Assembly (NCBI GenBank): GCA_041690535.1
Contig: JAWLHA010000003.1
Span: 1 to 64,000, forward strand
Origin: JAWLHA01 sp041690535
GTDB taxonomy: Bacteria > Pseudomonadota > Gammaproteobacteria > Thiohalomonadales > Thiohalomonadaceae
Length of the DNA: 64,000 nt
Direction: 5' to 3'
Part shown: one piece after another, positions 9,536-17,181 of the stretch
How positions within the stretch are numbered: the first letter of the stretch is position 1
How the letters are laid out: every line of letters begins with the position of its first letter
Made by a program: the position numbers and the translations under genes
Notes under the pieces: model-generated
Told to the model about the DNA's origin: nothing
Databases searched by the model: none
What the model saw: only the letters and a program-made list of their open reading frames with translations

Positions 9536-9912
9536 CTGGAGCACCGAACAGATTAAGCGGATAAACGGCCCATCGCAGCCAGATCGTTCCGCAAGTCAGG
9601 GTAAACGCATACTTACCCAAGAGCGATGTAAGTCCTTGAAAGCCGTCGTCGGCCGCATGGATGGGTGCAAGGACGCACTTATGCCGCGGGAGGGCAGGAT
9701 GCCCGAAGCGGCCGCGGCCGTCGAGCGTACACGGATGGAAGATGATTGCTCCTGCATAATCTTCACTCCCGACATTCATGTCGGTTGCTTTCAAGGACTT
9801 ACATCGCTCACAGCACGGCCGTGACGTAAGTATGCGTTTACCCTGCCCGCACGTGGCGGGGGCCGCGAACCGGCGCGTACCTTGCGCATAGGATGTGTCT
9901 GTTCGGGACCAG
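9536..9912. mobile_element. Element B copy 1, interrupted by element A copy 2
   Basis: Outer ends read CTGGAGCACCGAACAG (from 9536) and CTGTTCGGGACCAG (to 9912), an imperfect inverted repeat. The left segment to 9596 and the right segment from 9846 resemble, in order, the intact B copy at 30821-30966. Shared blocks are GAGCACCGAACAG, ATCGCAGCCAGA and GTGGCGGGGGC-GCGAACCGGCG. Element A copy 2 splits them. The right-hand third differs from the other B copy and lacks the 29-bp REP. Confidence 0.65.
9597..9845 (-). mobile_element. Element A copy 2, 249-bp long form, inside element B
   Basis: Ends are CAGGGTAAACGCATACTTAC and GTAAGTATGCGTTTACCCTG, a perfect 20-bp inverted repeat. The unique arm sequence (CACAGCACGGCCGTGAC) is on the right, so the copy is reversed relative to copies 4 and 5. 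The long central segment includes an inner stretch with CCCGACATTCATGTCGG. Flanks CCGCAAGT and CCGCACGT form a diverged target repeat offset by one base. Confidence 0.88.
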
Positions 9913-10030
9913 GGGCTTTGGCCCGTGCGCGAACACGCGGAAAGGCGAGAGCGGGCGATCTGCGCCGCATCGCGAGCCCCAAGACGACCAAAGCCGTGTC
10001 AGACAAGCGGCGACCGCGAGGAGTCGGCCT

Positions 10031-10996
10031 CTGTTTTCCTTTCTCAAACGAAAAACAAAGGTCAAGGGAACGACCGGCGTCGGATTGCATCCCGACGGCA
10101 TCAGCGTGGCTGGCGTGGAGTGGAACGGCGAGGTCCCGCGGTTGACCCGTTGCCGTTTTTTTCCGACTGAAACCGTCCGGCAGCGCGGCGGTGTGCTTGC
10201 CGAACTCACCAGGGAGCTGGGGCTGGAGGGGGCGCACTGTAGCAGCGTCGTGGAACCGGGCAGCTTCAGTCTGCTGCTGGTGGAGGCGCCGGAGGTGGAC
10301 ATCACCGAACTCAGGCAGGCTGTCCGCTGGCGCATCAAGGACCTCATCGATTTTCACATTGATGATGCCGTCATCGACGTGTTCGACATCCCCGGGCAAC
10401 CGGAGCGCCACCGCCCCAAAATGATGTACGTGGTGGTGGCCCGGTTCTCCGCCATTCGGGAACACATCGATCTCCTCGAAGGGGGGGGACTGGCGCTGCA
10501 GGTCATCGACATCCCCGAATTGGCGCAACGGAACATTGCCTGGATGCTGCCGGAGGACGAAAGCGGCGTTGCCCTGCTGCACTTGGGCCGCAGTAGCGGG
10601 ATCCTGACCCTCACCCGCCAGGGCGATCTCTACCTCTCCCGGACCCTCGATTTTGGCGTCGACGAGCTGCTGGCGGAGTCGGGCGGCGCGGACGGCGAGG
10701 AGATGTCCGCCGGTTTGCAGCGCCGACTGGACGGGATCGTGCTGGAGGTCCAGCGTTCCCTTGACTACTACGAAAGCCATTTTCGACTGCCCCCCATCAA
10801 CGGGCTGGTGTTGGCACCCACCGGCGAGACCATCCCGGGGCTGCTCGGGTATGTGGGGGGGCAGCTCGGGATCCCGGTGCGGACGCTCGATCTCAACGCC
10901 CTGCTCGAATCGGCTGAACCGCTGTCGGACACGCTCCAGGCAGAATGTCTGTTGGCTGTCGGGGCGGCGCTGCGCAGGGAAGAGAAGGTGTTGTGA
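10031..10996 (+). CDS. mshI: MSHA biogenesis protein MshI (PilM-like)
   Basis: A 321-residue actin-like (PilM/GspL-type) cytoplasmic protein. Such proteins anchor the PilN/PilO-like inner-membrane components of type IV pilus machines. Visible features are GVGLHPDGISVAGVEW at the N terminus, RQAVRWRIKDLIDFHIDDAV and VALLHLGRSSGILTLTRQGD. No ATG or GTG fits. CTG at 10031 (encoding LFSFLKRKTKVKG) has GAGGAG (10018-10023) spaced 7 bp upstream and gives the normal family start, so a CTG start is proposed. The frame is open to 9893, but that extension runs into repeat DNA. The stop shares one base with the next start (TGATG). Confidence 0.82.
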   Translation: MFSFLKRKTKVKGTTGVGLHPDGISVAGVEWNGEVPRLTRCRFFPTETVRQRGGVLAELTRELGLEGAHCSSVVEPGSFSLLLVEAPEVDITELRQAVRWRIKDLIDFHIDDAVIDVFDIPGQPERHRPKMMYVVVARFSAIREHIDLLEGGGLALQVIDIPELAQRNIAWMLPEDESGVALLHLGRSSGILTLTRQGDLYLSRTLDFGVDELLAESGGADGEEMSAGLQRRLDGIVLEVQRSLDYYESHFRLPPINGLVLAPTGETIPGLLGYVGGQLGIPVRTLDLNALLESAEPLSDTLQAECLLAVGAALRREEKVL

Positions 10997-11601
10997 TGCA
11001 GCAGATCAATCTGTATCAGCCCATCTTCCGCAAACAGGAGAAGATCTTTTCCGCCCGGGCGATGCTCCAGGGCGGCGCCATGATTGTCGGGGGGCTGCTT
11101 CTGGTGTTCGCCTACGCCTCCTGGCAGACGGCGGCGCTCAACCGGCAGGTGGCCGAACTCGAGCGCCAGCGCGCCCAGGGGCAGGCGCGGCTCGTGGAGC
11201 TGGCGCGCAAGTATCCGAAACGCGCTCAGGATCCCGAATTGGCCAGTCGCGCCGAGCGGGTCCGCACCGCGGTGGTGGCCAAGCAGAAGGTGCTTGCCGC
11301 GATGGGGGGCAAGGAGTTGGGAAATCGCGAGGGGTTCACGGTACAGCTGGAAGCCCTCGCTCGCCAGCGCCCGCCCATGGTGTGGCTCAAGACCATCGGG
11401 ATCAGCGACGGGGGGCGCGAGTTCCTCCTGGCCGGCAGTGCCCTGAAACCCGAACAGATCCCCCAATACCTCCAGCGGCTCTCCACCGAGCCGGCGTTCG
11501 CCGGAAGCGAGTTCCGCAGTTTCGTGATGAACCGACCGGAGAAGGGGCGCGATCAGGTCGACTTCACCCTGCGCACCACCCCTGAGGAGGGCTCGAGATG
11601 A
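10996..11601 (+). CDS. PilN-like MSHA biogenesis protein (MshI2 type)
   Basis: A 201-residue bitopic protein. A short cytoplasmic MQQINLYQPIFRKQEKIFSA tail resembles the PilN motif that docks into PilM/MshI. One TM segment (about residues 28-46) follows, then a coiled coil and a small periplasmic ferredoxin-like domain. The start at 10996 is set by the TGATG junction with mshI and by the conserved tail; a longer frame to 10945 overlaps mshI. It overlaps mshJ by 4 bp (ATGA). Confidence 0.86.
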   Translation: MQQINLYQPIFRKQEKIFSARAMLQGGAMIVGGLLLVFAYASWQTAALNRQVAELERQRAQGQARLVELARKYPKRAQDPELASRAERVRTAVVAKQKVLAAMGGKELGNREGFTVQLEALARQRPPMVWLKTIGISDGGREFLLAGSALKPEQIPQYLQRLSTEPAFAGSEFRSFVMNRPEKGRDQVDFTLRTTPEEGSR

Positions 11602-12251
11602 AGGAGCGGCTGGCGCGCATTCAGACCCGCATCGATGAGCTGAGCCTGCGCGAGCGGGTGATGGTGTTCCTGGTCGCCATCGGCATGGCGGCCCTGTTGT
11701 GGCAGGAGATCGCGATGGGCCCGGTGGAGGCGCGCCAGCGCGAGCTGCTGCAGCGGCTGGAGCGCATCCGCGGCGAGATCACCGCCTACGATGCCCAGGC
11801 GCAGGCGATCATCCAGGGGTACATGGCGGACCCCGACGCCGAGAACCGGCGGCGGCTGGCGGAGTACCAGGCGCAGCTGGCGGCGGTGGAGAGCCGGCTG
11901 CAGGAGGCGGTGGCCGGGGTCATCGAGCCGCGGCAGATGGCCCGGGCCCTGGAAGAGGTGCTGGTGCGCCACCAGGATCTCACCTTGCTGCGCGTGGAAA
12001 ATCTCGGCGCGGAGCCGCTGCTCGAGGCGGCCGCCGAGGGGGCCGGGGCAGCGGGGGTCTACCGCCACAGCCTGCGGCTGGAGTTCGAGGGGGAGTATGT
12101 GGCCACCGTGGCCTATCTGCACGCCTTGAAGTCGTTGCCGTGGTCCTTCTATTGGGACGGGATCGAGATCGCCGTGCTCGACTACCCCCGGGCCCGCATC
12201 GCCATCAGGGTGCATACGCTCAGCCTGAACGAGGGGTGGATCGGTGTCTAG
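11598..12251 (+). CDS. mshJ: MSHA biogenesis protein MshJ (PilO-like)
   Basis: A 217-residue bitopic inner-membrane protein. The N-terminal cytoplasmic helix (KERLARIQTRIDELSLRERV) precedes one TM segment at about residues 23-40, then a long coiled coil (40-110) and a periplasmic globular domain ending DYPRARIAIRVHTLSLNEGW. This is the PilO/GspM-like subunit expected to pair with the preceding PilN-like protein in the pilus alignment complex. Start and stop both overlap neighbouring genes. Confidence 0.86.
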   Translation: MKERLARIQTRIDELSLRERVMVFLVAIGMAALLWQEIAMGPVEARQRELLQRLERIRGEITAYDAQAQAIIQGYMADPDAENRRRLAEYQAQLAAVESRLQEAVAGVIEPRQMARALEEVLVRHQDLTLLRVENLGAEPLLEAAAEGAGAAGVYRHSLRLEFEGEYVATVAYLHALKSLPWSFYWDGIEIAVLDYPRARIAIRVHTLSLNEGWIGV

Positions 12252-12591
12252 GGCACGACTGCTCTGGCTGCCCCTTCTTCTCGCCCTGGGCCTGGGCCGG
12301 GTGGAGGCGCTCGATGATCCCTTGCGCCCCCCAGGTGCGATCGTGCAACAGAAGCTGGCGCCCCGGGCCGGCGCCGCGCCCCGCCCCGTGCTCACCTCCA
12401 CGCTCATCGCCGACGGGCGTCGGCTCGCGGTCATCAATGGGCGTCAGGTGTCCGTGGGGGAGGCCATCGGCGATGCGGTGGTGATCGACATCCAGCCCGC
12501 TCAGGTTCAGCTGCGCCGCAGGGGCAGGACCGAAACCTTGCGGCTGCTGCCGCTCGAGATCAAGCAACCAGCCGGCACCCAGAGCCAATGA
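12244..12591 (+). CDS. mshK: MSHA biogenesis protein MshK (PilP-like)
   Basis: A 115-residue protein with a signal peptide (RARLLWLPLLLALGLGRVEA). A short beta-rich domain follows (LTSTLIADGRRLAVINGRQV, VSVGEAIGDAVVIDIQPAQV) as in PilP/GspC-type periplasmic linkers between the inner-membrane platform and the secretin. The GTG start at 12244 overlaps mshJ by 8 bp and the stop overlaps mshL by 4 bp. The call rests on position plus the fold-typical IxGxxxxVGExIGD pattern. Confidence 0.8.
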   Translation: MSRARLLWLPLLLALGLGRVEALDDPLRPPGAIVQQKLAPRAGAAPRPVLTSTLIADGRRLAVINGRQVSVGEAIGDAVVIDIQPAQVQLRRRGRTETLRLLPLEIKQPAGTQSQ

Positions 12592-14288
12592 CGCAAACAA
12601 TAACGAAACGGACGCCCGCCCTCCTTGTGCTCACGTTGTTCCTGAGCAGTTGCGCCAGTGCGCCACAGCGGACCACGATGGCCCATATTCAGCAGTCCGT
12701 GGAGGAGGGGCTCGCCCAGGAGCAGGGGGCACCCCAGCCGCCCCCGGAAGTGGCACAGGCGCTGTTGCCGCCCATCGTGCTGAATGTCCCCGGGGCCGAT
12801 GAGCAGGCGACCGAGCAGCGCTTCGACGTGAAGGTGCGGGGTGCCCGCGCCCGGGACTTCTTCCTCAGCCTCGTCGAAGGCACCCCCTACAATCTGGTCG
12901 TGCACCCTGATGTGTCCGGCTCCATTTCGCTGGATCTCAAGAACGTCACCGTCCCCGAGGTGATGGAGACCGTCCGCAACGTCTACGGCTACGACTACAA
13001 GCGCACGGCGGTGGGTTTTCACGTCTTTCCCAACACCATTCACACCCGCCTCTACCACGTGGACTACCTGGCGGTGGTGCGCACCGGGGACTCGGAAATG
13101 CGCACCACCAACGGGCAAATCTCCGCGCTGGGCGGGAGCGGTGAATCGCGCGGGCAGGCGGGGGCGGCCCCTGAGGGGGGGGAGCGGGTGGTCGGGGTCG
13201 GCAGCCTCATCGCCACCCGCTCCGAGGCGGATTTCTGGCGCCAGCTCCAGCAATCGCTGCAGATGCTGGTAGGGGCGGGCGAGGGGCGCGGGGTGGCCGT
13301 GAACCCCCAGACCGGGGTGGTGATGGCGCGGGCCTTGCCCGACGAGTTGCGTGCCATCGAGGAGTATCTGGAGGCCTCCCAGACCATCGCCCAGCGGCAG
13401 GTGATCCTGGAGGCCCGCATCCTCGAGGTGGAGCTGTCGGAAGGCTACCAGGCGGGCATCAACTGGGCAGCCATCGGCTCCCGCAACGGTGATACCGTCC
13501 AGGCGGGAGTCTTCGGCAGCTCCACCGTGTTCGACAGCGGCCGAAGCAACCTGGGAAACCGGAGCAACCTGTTGAACCCCGACGACCTGGCCACCACCCG
13601 CGCCGATGTGGCCACCGGGTTCGGGGGGGTGTTCGCCCTGGCGCTGGATGTCTCCAATTTCACCGCCTTCATCGAGCTGCTGAAACGGCAGGGCGAGGTG
13701 CAGGTGCTCTCCAGCCCCAGGGTCTCGACCGTCAACAACCAGAAGGCGGTGATCAAGGTGGGGGCCGATGAGTTCTTCGTCACCGATGTGACCACCAACA
13801 CCACCACCGCCACTGCCACGACCCAGAATGTGTCGGTGGAGCTGACACCCTTCTTCTCCGGGGTCGCCCTGGATGTGACGCCGCAGATCGGCGCCGACGG
13901 GGACGTGGTCCTGCACATCCATCCCGCGGTCAGTGAGGTGCGTGAGCAGGTGAAGAACATCACTACCACCGCCGGCACCCTCATTATGCCCCTGGCGGCG
14001 AGCCGAATCCGCGAGACCGATACCATCATCCGGGCGCGCAACGGGCAGATCGTGGTGATTGGCGGCCTGATGCAGGATTCCACCCGCGACGAGAAGTTTT
14101 CCGTGCCGGTGCTGGGCGACTTGCCGCTCATCGGCCCGCTGTTCCGCCACACGCGCCAGACCAAGCAGAAGAGCGAGCTGGTGATCCTCCTGAAGCCCAC
14201 CCTGGTGGAGAACAGCGGCCGGCAATGGGCCCAGCAGCTGGGCCGCGCCTCGAGCCGGTTCCGGGGTCTGGCCGAAGGTTGGCAGTGA
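12588..14288 (+). CDS. mshL: Secretin MshL (MSHA outer-membrane channel)
   Basis: A 566-residue secretin that forms the outer-membrane pore for the MSHA-type pilus. It begins with a lipoprotein signal (LLVLTLFLSSC, Cys at about residue 22). A secretin/TonB short N-terminal domain (FDVKVRGARARDFFLSLVEG) and an N1-like domain with VNPQTGVVMARALPDELRAI follow. The C-terminal secretin core contains ILEARILEVELSEGYQAGIN, VLSSPRVSTVNNQKAVIKVG and the signature region VVIGGLMQDSTRDEKFSVPV. Length is normal. It overlaps mshK by 4 bp; mshM starts 19 bp later. Confidence 0.95.
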   Translation: MTQTITKRTPALLVLTLFLSSCASAPQRTTMAHIQQSVEEGLAQEQGAPQPPPEVAQALLPPIVLNVPGADEQATEQRFDVKVRGARARDFFLSLVEGTPYNLVVHPDVSGSISLDLKNVTVPEVMETVRNVYGYDYKRTAVGFHVFPNTIHTRLYHVDYLAVVRTGDSEMRTTNGQISALGGSGESRGQAGAAPEGGERVVGVGSLIATRSEADFWRQLQQSLQMLVGAGEGRGVAVNPQTGVVMARALPDELRAIEEYLEASQTIAQRQVILEARILEVELSEGYQAGINWAAIGSRNGDTVQAGVFGSSTVFDSGRSNLGNRSNLLNPDDLATTRADVATGFGGVFALALDVSNFTAFIELLKRQGEVQVLSSPRVSTVNNQKAVIKVGADEFFVTDVTTNTTTATATTQNVSVELTPFFSGVALDVTPQIGADGDVVLHIHPAVSEVREQVKNITTTAGTLIMPLAASRIRETDTIIRARNGQIVVIGGLMQDSTRDEKFSVPVLGDLPLIGPLFRHTRQTKQKSELVILLKPTLVENSGRQWAQQLGRASSRFRGLAEGWQ

Positions 14289-14307
14289 GCTTGGGTGCGG
14301 GGCGGGC

Positions 14308-15219
14308 ATGTACCTGAAGCACTTCGGCCTACGTGAGCTGCCCTTTTCGCTCACGCCGGACACCAGCTTCTTTTTTGCCTACGGGCACTACCGGGACGCC
14401 CTGGAGACCCTCGTGGTGGCCATTCGCGGCGGCGAGGGGTTCATCAAGGTGACCGGCGAGGTGGGCAGCGGCAAGACGCTGCTGTGCCGCAAGCTCCTGA
14501 ACAGCCTCGAGGCGGACATCTACACCGCCTACCTCCCCAACCCCAACCTCTCCCCGGCGGCGCTGAACCTGGCCTTGGCGGAGGAGCTCGGCATCGAGCT
14601 GCCGCGCAACATCGGTCAGCACCGGACGATGAAGGCGGTGACCGAACGGCTCATCGAGCTGCACCAATCCCACCAGCGGGTGGTGCTCTGCATCGACGAG
14701 GCCCAGGCCATGCCCGACGAGACCCTCGAGGCGTTGCGTCTGCTCACCAATCTGGAGACGGAGAAACGTAAGTTGCTGCAGGTGGTGCTGTTTGGCCAGC
14801 CGGAGTTGGACGAGCGTTTGGCCAGGAAATCGGCGCGGCAGCTGCGCCAGCGGATCACCTTCGCCTATCGCCTGGAGCCCCTCGACCCGGGGGGACTCCA
14901 GGCTTACGTGCACCACCGCCTGCTGGTGGCGGGGGCGGAGGGGAGCGTCCGGTTTACCGGGGCCGCCCTGAGACAGCTGCAGCGGGCCAGCGGCGGATTT
15001 CCCCGCCTGGTCAACATCCTCGCGCACAAGGCGCTGATGGCGGCCTATGGCCAGGGGCTGAGGACCGTGGCCATAAGCCACATGCGTCTGGCCGTGGCCG
15101 ACACCGAGGGGGCGCGGGTGCGGCCCCGCCGTCTGCTCCCGTGGCTGTTCGGGACCGCCGCTCTGGCCGGAACCGTGGCCTGGGTTTCCTATGGACTGCT
15201 TGCGGGCGTCGCACCATGA
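14308..15219 (+). CDS. mshM: MSHA biogenesis ATPase MshM (ExeA-like)
   Basis: A 303-residue AAA protein of the ExeA/GspA type, which helps insert or assemble secretins through peptidoglycan. It starts MYLKHFGLRELPFSLTPDTS, a family signature. Walker A is TGEVGSGKT, Walker B is VVLCIDEAQAM, and the C terminus carries one TM segment (LLPWLFGTAALAGTVAWVSY). No periplasmic peptidoglycan-binding domain follows the TM segment, as is usual for MshM rather than full-length ExeA. It overlaps mshN by 4 bp. Confidence 0.92.
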   Translation: MYLKHFGLRELPFSLTPDTSFFFAYGHYRDALETLVVAIRGGEGFIKVTGEVGSGKTLLCRKLLNSLEADIYTAYLPNPNLSPAALNLALAEELGIELPRNIGQHRTMKAVTERLIELHQSHQRVVLCIDEAQAMPDETLEALRLLTNLETEKRKLLQVVLFGQPELDERLARKSARQLRQRITFAYRLEPLDPGGLQAYVHHRLLVAGAEGSVRFTGAALRQLQRASGGFPRLVNILAHKALMAAYGQGLRTVAISHMRLAVADTEGARVRPRRLLPWLFGTAALAGTVAWVSYGLLAGVAP

Positions 15220-16298
15220 GCCTTATCAATCAGATGCTCCGCGATCTGGAGGAGCGCAAGGGCACCGAGCGGCGTGAGGGGGTCCCCCCGGCGCTCGCTC
15301 CCGCCCGGCCGCGGCCCCCGGCGAGCCGGGCCCTGGCGGCGCTGGTGGCCGGCACCCTTCTCGGAGGCGTTGGGGGGGCGTGGTGGTGGATGCACCCCCC
15401 CTCTGCCGAGGAAGGGCTCACCCCGCCCCAATCGCCCGTGGCGGCTCCCGAGCATGACGCCCCGGCGGCCGCGCTTACCGCCGCACCGATGCCGCACCCC
15501 CGCGGCACCCCGGTGGCGGCGCAGCGCCCGGAGGTGGCGGCCGTCGCTGCGCCCGTGGCCGCCCCCCCGCCGCCGCCCGCCGCGGCGCCGGTCCGACCGC
15601 CGAGGGTGGCCCCGGCCGAGCCGGCCAAAGCCCTGACGGCGGTGCAGAGGCGGCCGGAAGCGGCTGCGGAGGCGCCCGAGCCCCCCGAGGCCCCCCCGCT
15701 CATTCAGAAGCGGGTGCGGCCACCCACTCCGGAACAGCAGGCCTCACGGGCTTACCAGCGGGGGCACCAGGCGCTTCGCTCCCGACACTATGAGTCCGCC
15801 ATCGCAGCGCTGCGCGAAGCGCTCGAACATGCACCCGGTCACGACGCGGCCCGGGAGGCATTGGTCGCTGCCTGTCTGGCCGTGGGTCGCCAGGTGGAGG
15901 CGGTGGCGGCCTTGAAGGAGGGGCTGGCCCACCGTCCGGGCAGTGGACGGACCGCCTTGCTGTTGAGTCGGCTGCTGGCGGAGCAGGGGGACCTTGCGGG
16001 CGCGATCCTCGCCCTTGAGCAGACCCTCGCCGCCGCCCCCCAGGATGGGGACTATCTGGCCTTCCTCGCGGGTCTCTATCAGCGGGCCGGCCGCTACGCG
16101 GAGAGCGTGGGGGCCTATCAGCGCGCCGTCACCCTCCATCCGGAGCAGGCGGTCTGGTGGATGGGGATGGGGATTTCCCTGGAGGGGCACGGGGCCCCCA
16201 AGGAGGCCATCGAGGCCTACCGGCAGGCCTTGCAAGGGGCGCTTGCCCCCAACCTGCAGGAGTATGTCGCCTCGCGTTTGAAGCGGTTGGGGGGGTGA
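15216..16298 (+). CDS. mshN: MSHA biogenesis protein MshN (TPR protein)
   Basis: A 360-residue protein starting MSLINQMLRDLEERKG, the MshN signature. A TM segment (ALAALVAGTLLGGVGGAWWW) is followed by a roughly 110-residue Pro/Ala-rich linker and, from about residue 175, TPR repeats (YQRGHQALRSRHYESAIAAL and onward). It is an inner-membrane protein whose TPR part faces the periplasm. The ATG at 15216 is set by the ATGA overlap with mshM. The TGA stop lies inside the target duplication of element A copy 3. The genes that usually follow (mshE ATPase, mshG platform, pilins) are not present. Confidence 0.92.
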   Translation: MSLINQMLRDLEERKGTERREGVPPALAPARPRPPASRALAALVAGTLLGGVGGAWWWMHPPSAEEGLTPPQSPVAAPEHDAPAAALTAAPMPHPRGTPVAAQRPEVAAVAAPVAAPPPPPAAAPVRPPRVAPAEPAKALTAVQRRPEAAAEAPEPPEAPPLIQKRVRPPTPEQQASRAYQRGHQALRSRHYESAIAALREALEHAPGHDAAREALVAACLAVGRQVEAVAALKEGLAHRPGSGRTALLLSRLLAEQGDLAGAILALEQTLAAAPQDGDYLAFLAGLYQRAGRYAESVGAYQRAVTLHPEQAVWWMGMGISLEGHGAPKEAIEAYRQALQGALAPNLQEYVASRLKRLGG

Positions 16299-16357
16299 CA
16301 GGGTGAACGCATACGTCGCTCACAGCACGGCCGTGACGTTAGTATGCGTTTTCCCTG
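16299..16357 (-). mobile_element. Element A copy 3, 59-bp deleted form
   Basis: Ends CAGGGTGAACGCATAC and GTATGCGTTTTCCCTG bound a deleted copy that keeps CGCTCACAGCACGGCCGTGACG. Flanks GGGGGGGTGA (16289-16298) and GGGGGAGTGA (16358-16367) match at 9 of 10 positions, a near-intact target duplication that includes the mshN stop codon. Confidence 0.85.
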
Positions 16358-16386
16358 GGGGGAGTGAGGGGGCGCCCGGCCTTCCC

Positions 16387-17097
16387 TCAGCCCCGTTGCA
16401 CCGCCCGAGCCAGTACCCACACCTCCACCCGGACGGCACCGGCCCGGCGTACTGCCTGGGCCAGGGAGGCCACCGTCGCACCGGTGGTCATGACGTCGTC
16501 GATGAGTGCCACCCGCCGCCCCGTCAGGGGGGCCGCCTCGAATGCCCCCCGCACGTTGCGTGCACGCGCCTCCCGGTTCAACTCTGACTGACTCGGTGTG
16601 GCGCGGGTGCGGCGACACAGCTCGGCCCCGAGGGGAACCCCAAGGGCGCGCGCCAGCGGGCGTGCCAGCTCCACGGCCTGGTTGTATCCCCGCTGGCGAA
16701 GACGGCGGGGGTGGAGCGGGACGGGCACCAGAGTATCCGGGAGCGCATCGAAAGGGCGCAGGCGCTGCACCATGAGCCCCCCCAGCAACTCCGCGAGGGC
16801 CAGCCGGCCGCCGAATTTCAGTGAGGTGATGAGCCGGTCCAGCGGGGGCCCATAGAGAAAGGCCGCTCGGGTGCGGTCGAAGGGGAGAGGGTGCTGCAGG
16901 CAGCGTCCGCAGGTCCCCTGGGTGGCCAGGGGGAGCCCGCAGCGATCACAGCTGCATTCCGCGGCGGGCAGTTCCTGTTCACAGGCGGGGCAGAGGCCGG
17001 GCGCCGCCGCGCGGGACGAGCCGCACAGCACACAGGAGCCGGGAAAGATGAGTTGGCGAAGAATTGACCACTTGTCGACTTCCTGTCGTCGTGCCAT
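16387..17097 (-). CDS. comF: ComF family phosphoribosyltransferase-like protein
   Basis: A 236-residue protein. An N-terminal four-cysteine zinc module appears as CVLCGSS plus CPACEQ, followed by CDRCGLPL and CGRCLQ. The C-terminal type I phosphoribosyltransferase fold has the PRPP loop VALIDDVMTTGATVASLAQA. ComF homologues take part in natural DNA uptake or single-stranded DNA handling. It is divergent from bioB, a neighbourhood seen in many gammaproteobacteria. Start and length are normal. Confidence 0.92.
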   Translation of the reverse strand: MARRQEVDKWSILRQLIFPGSCVLCGSSRAAAPGLCPACEQELPAAECSCDRCGLPLATQGTCGRCLQHPLPFDRTRAAFLYGPPLDRLITSLKFGGRLALAELLGGLMVQRLRPFDALPDTLVPVPLHPRRLRQRGYNQAVELARPLARALGVPLGAELCRRTRATPSQSELNREARARNVRGAFEAAPLTGRRVALIDDVMTTGATVASLAQAVRRAGAVRVEVWVLARAVQRG

Positions 17098-17181
17098 TTG
17101 ACAGCTGCTCCTTCAGCGGGAATACTTCGCCAGCTTAAATCCGACAAAACCCTTCGCCAAGCCCAGGAAGGTCTGAACCCC

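Noticed and set aside
9501..9824. Short ORFs sharing peptides like FQGLTSLLGKYAFTL at many loci
   Set aside because: They are translations of the element A repeat in different frames; frames differ among copies and no start or ribosome site is conserved.
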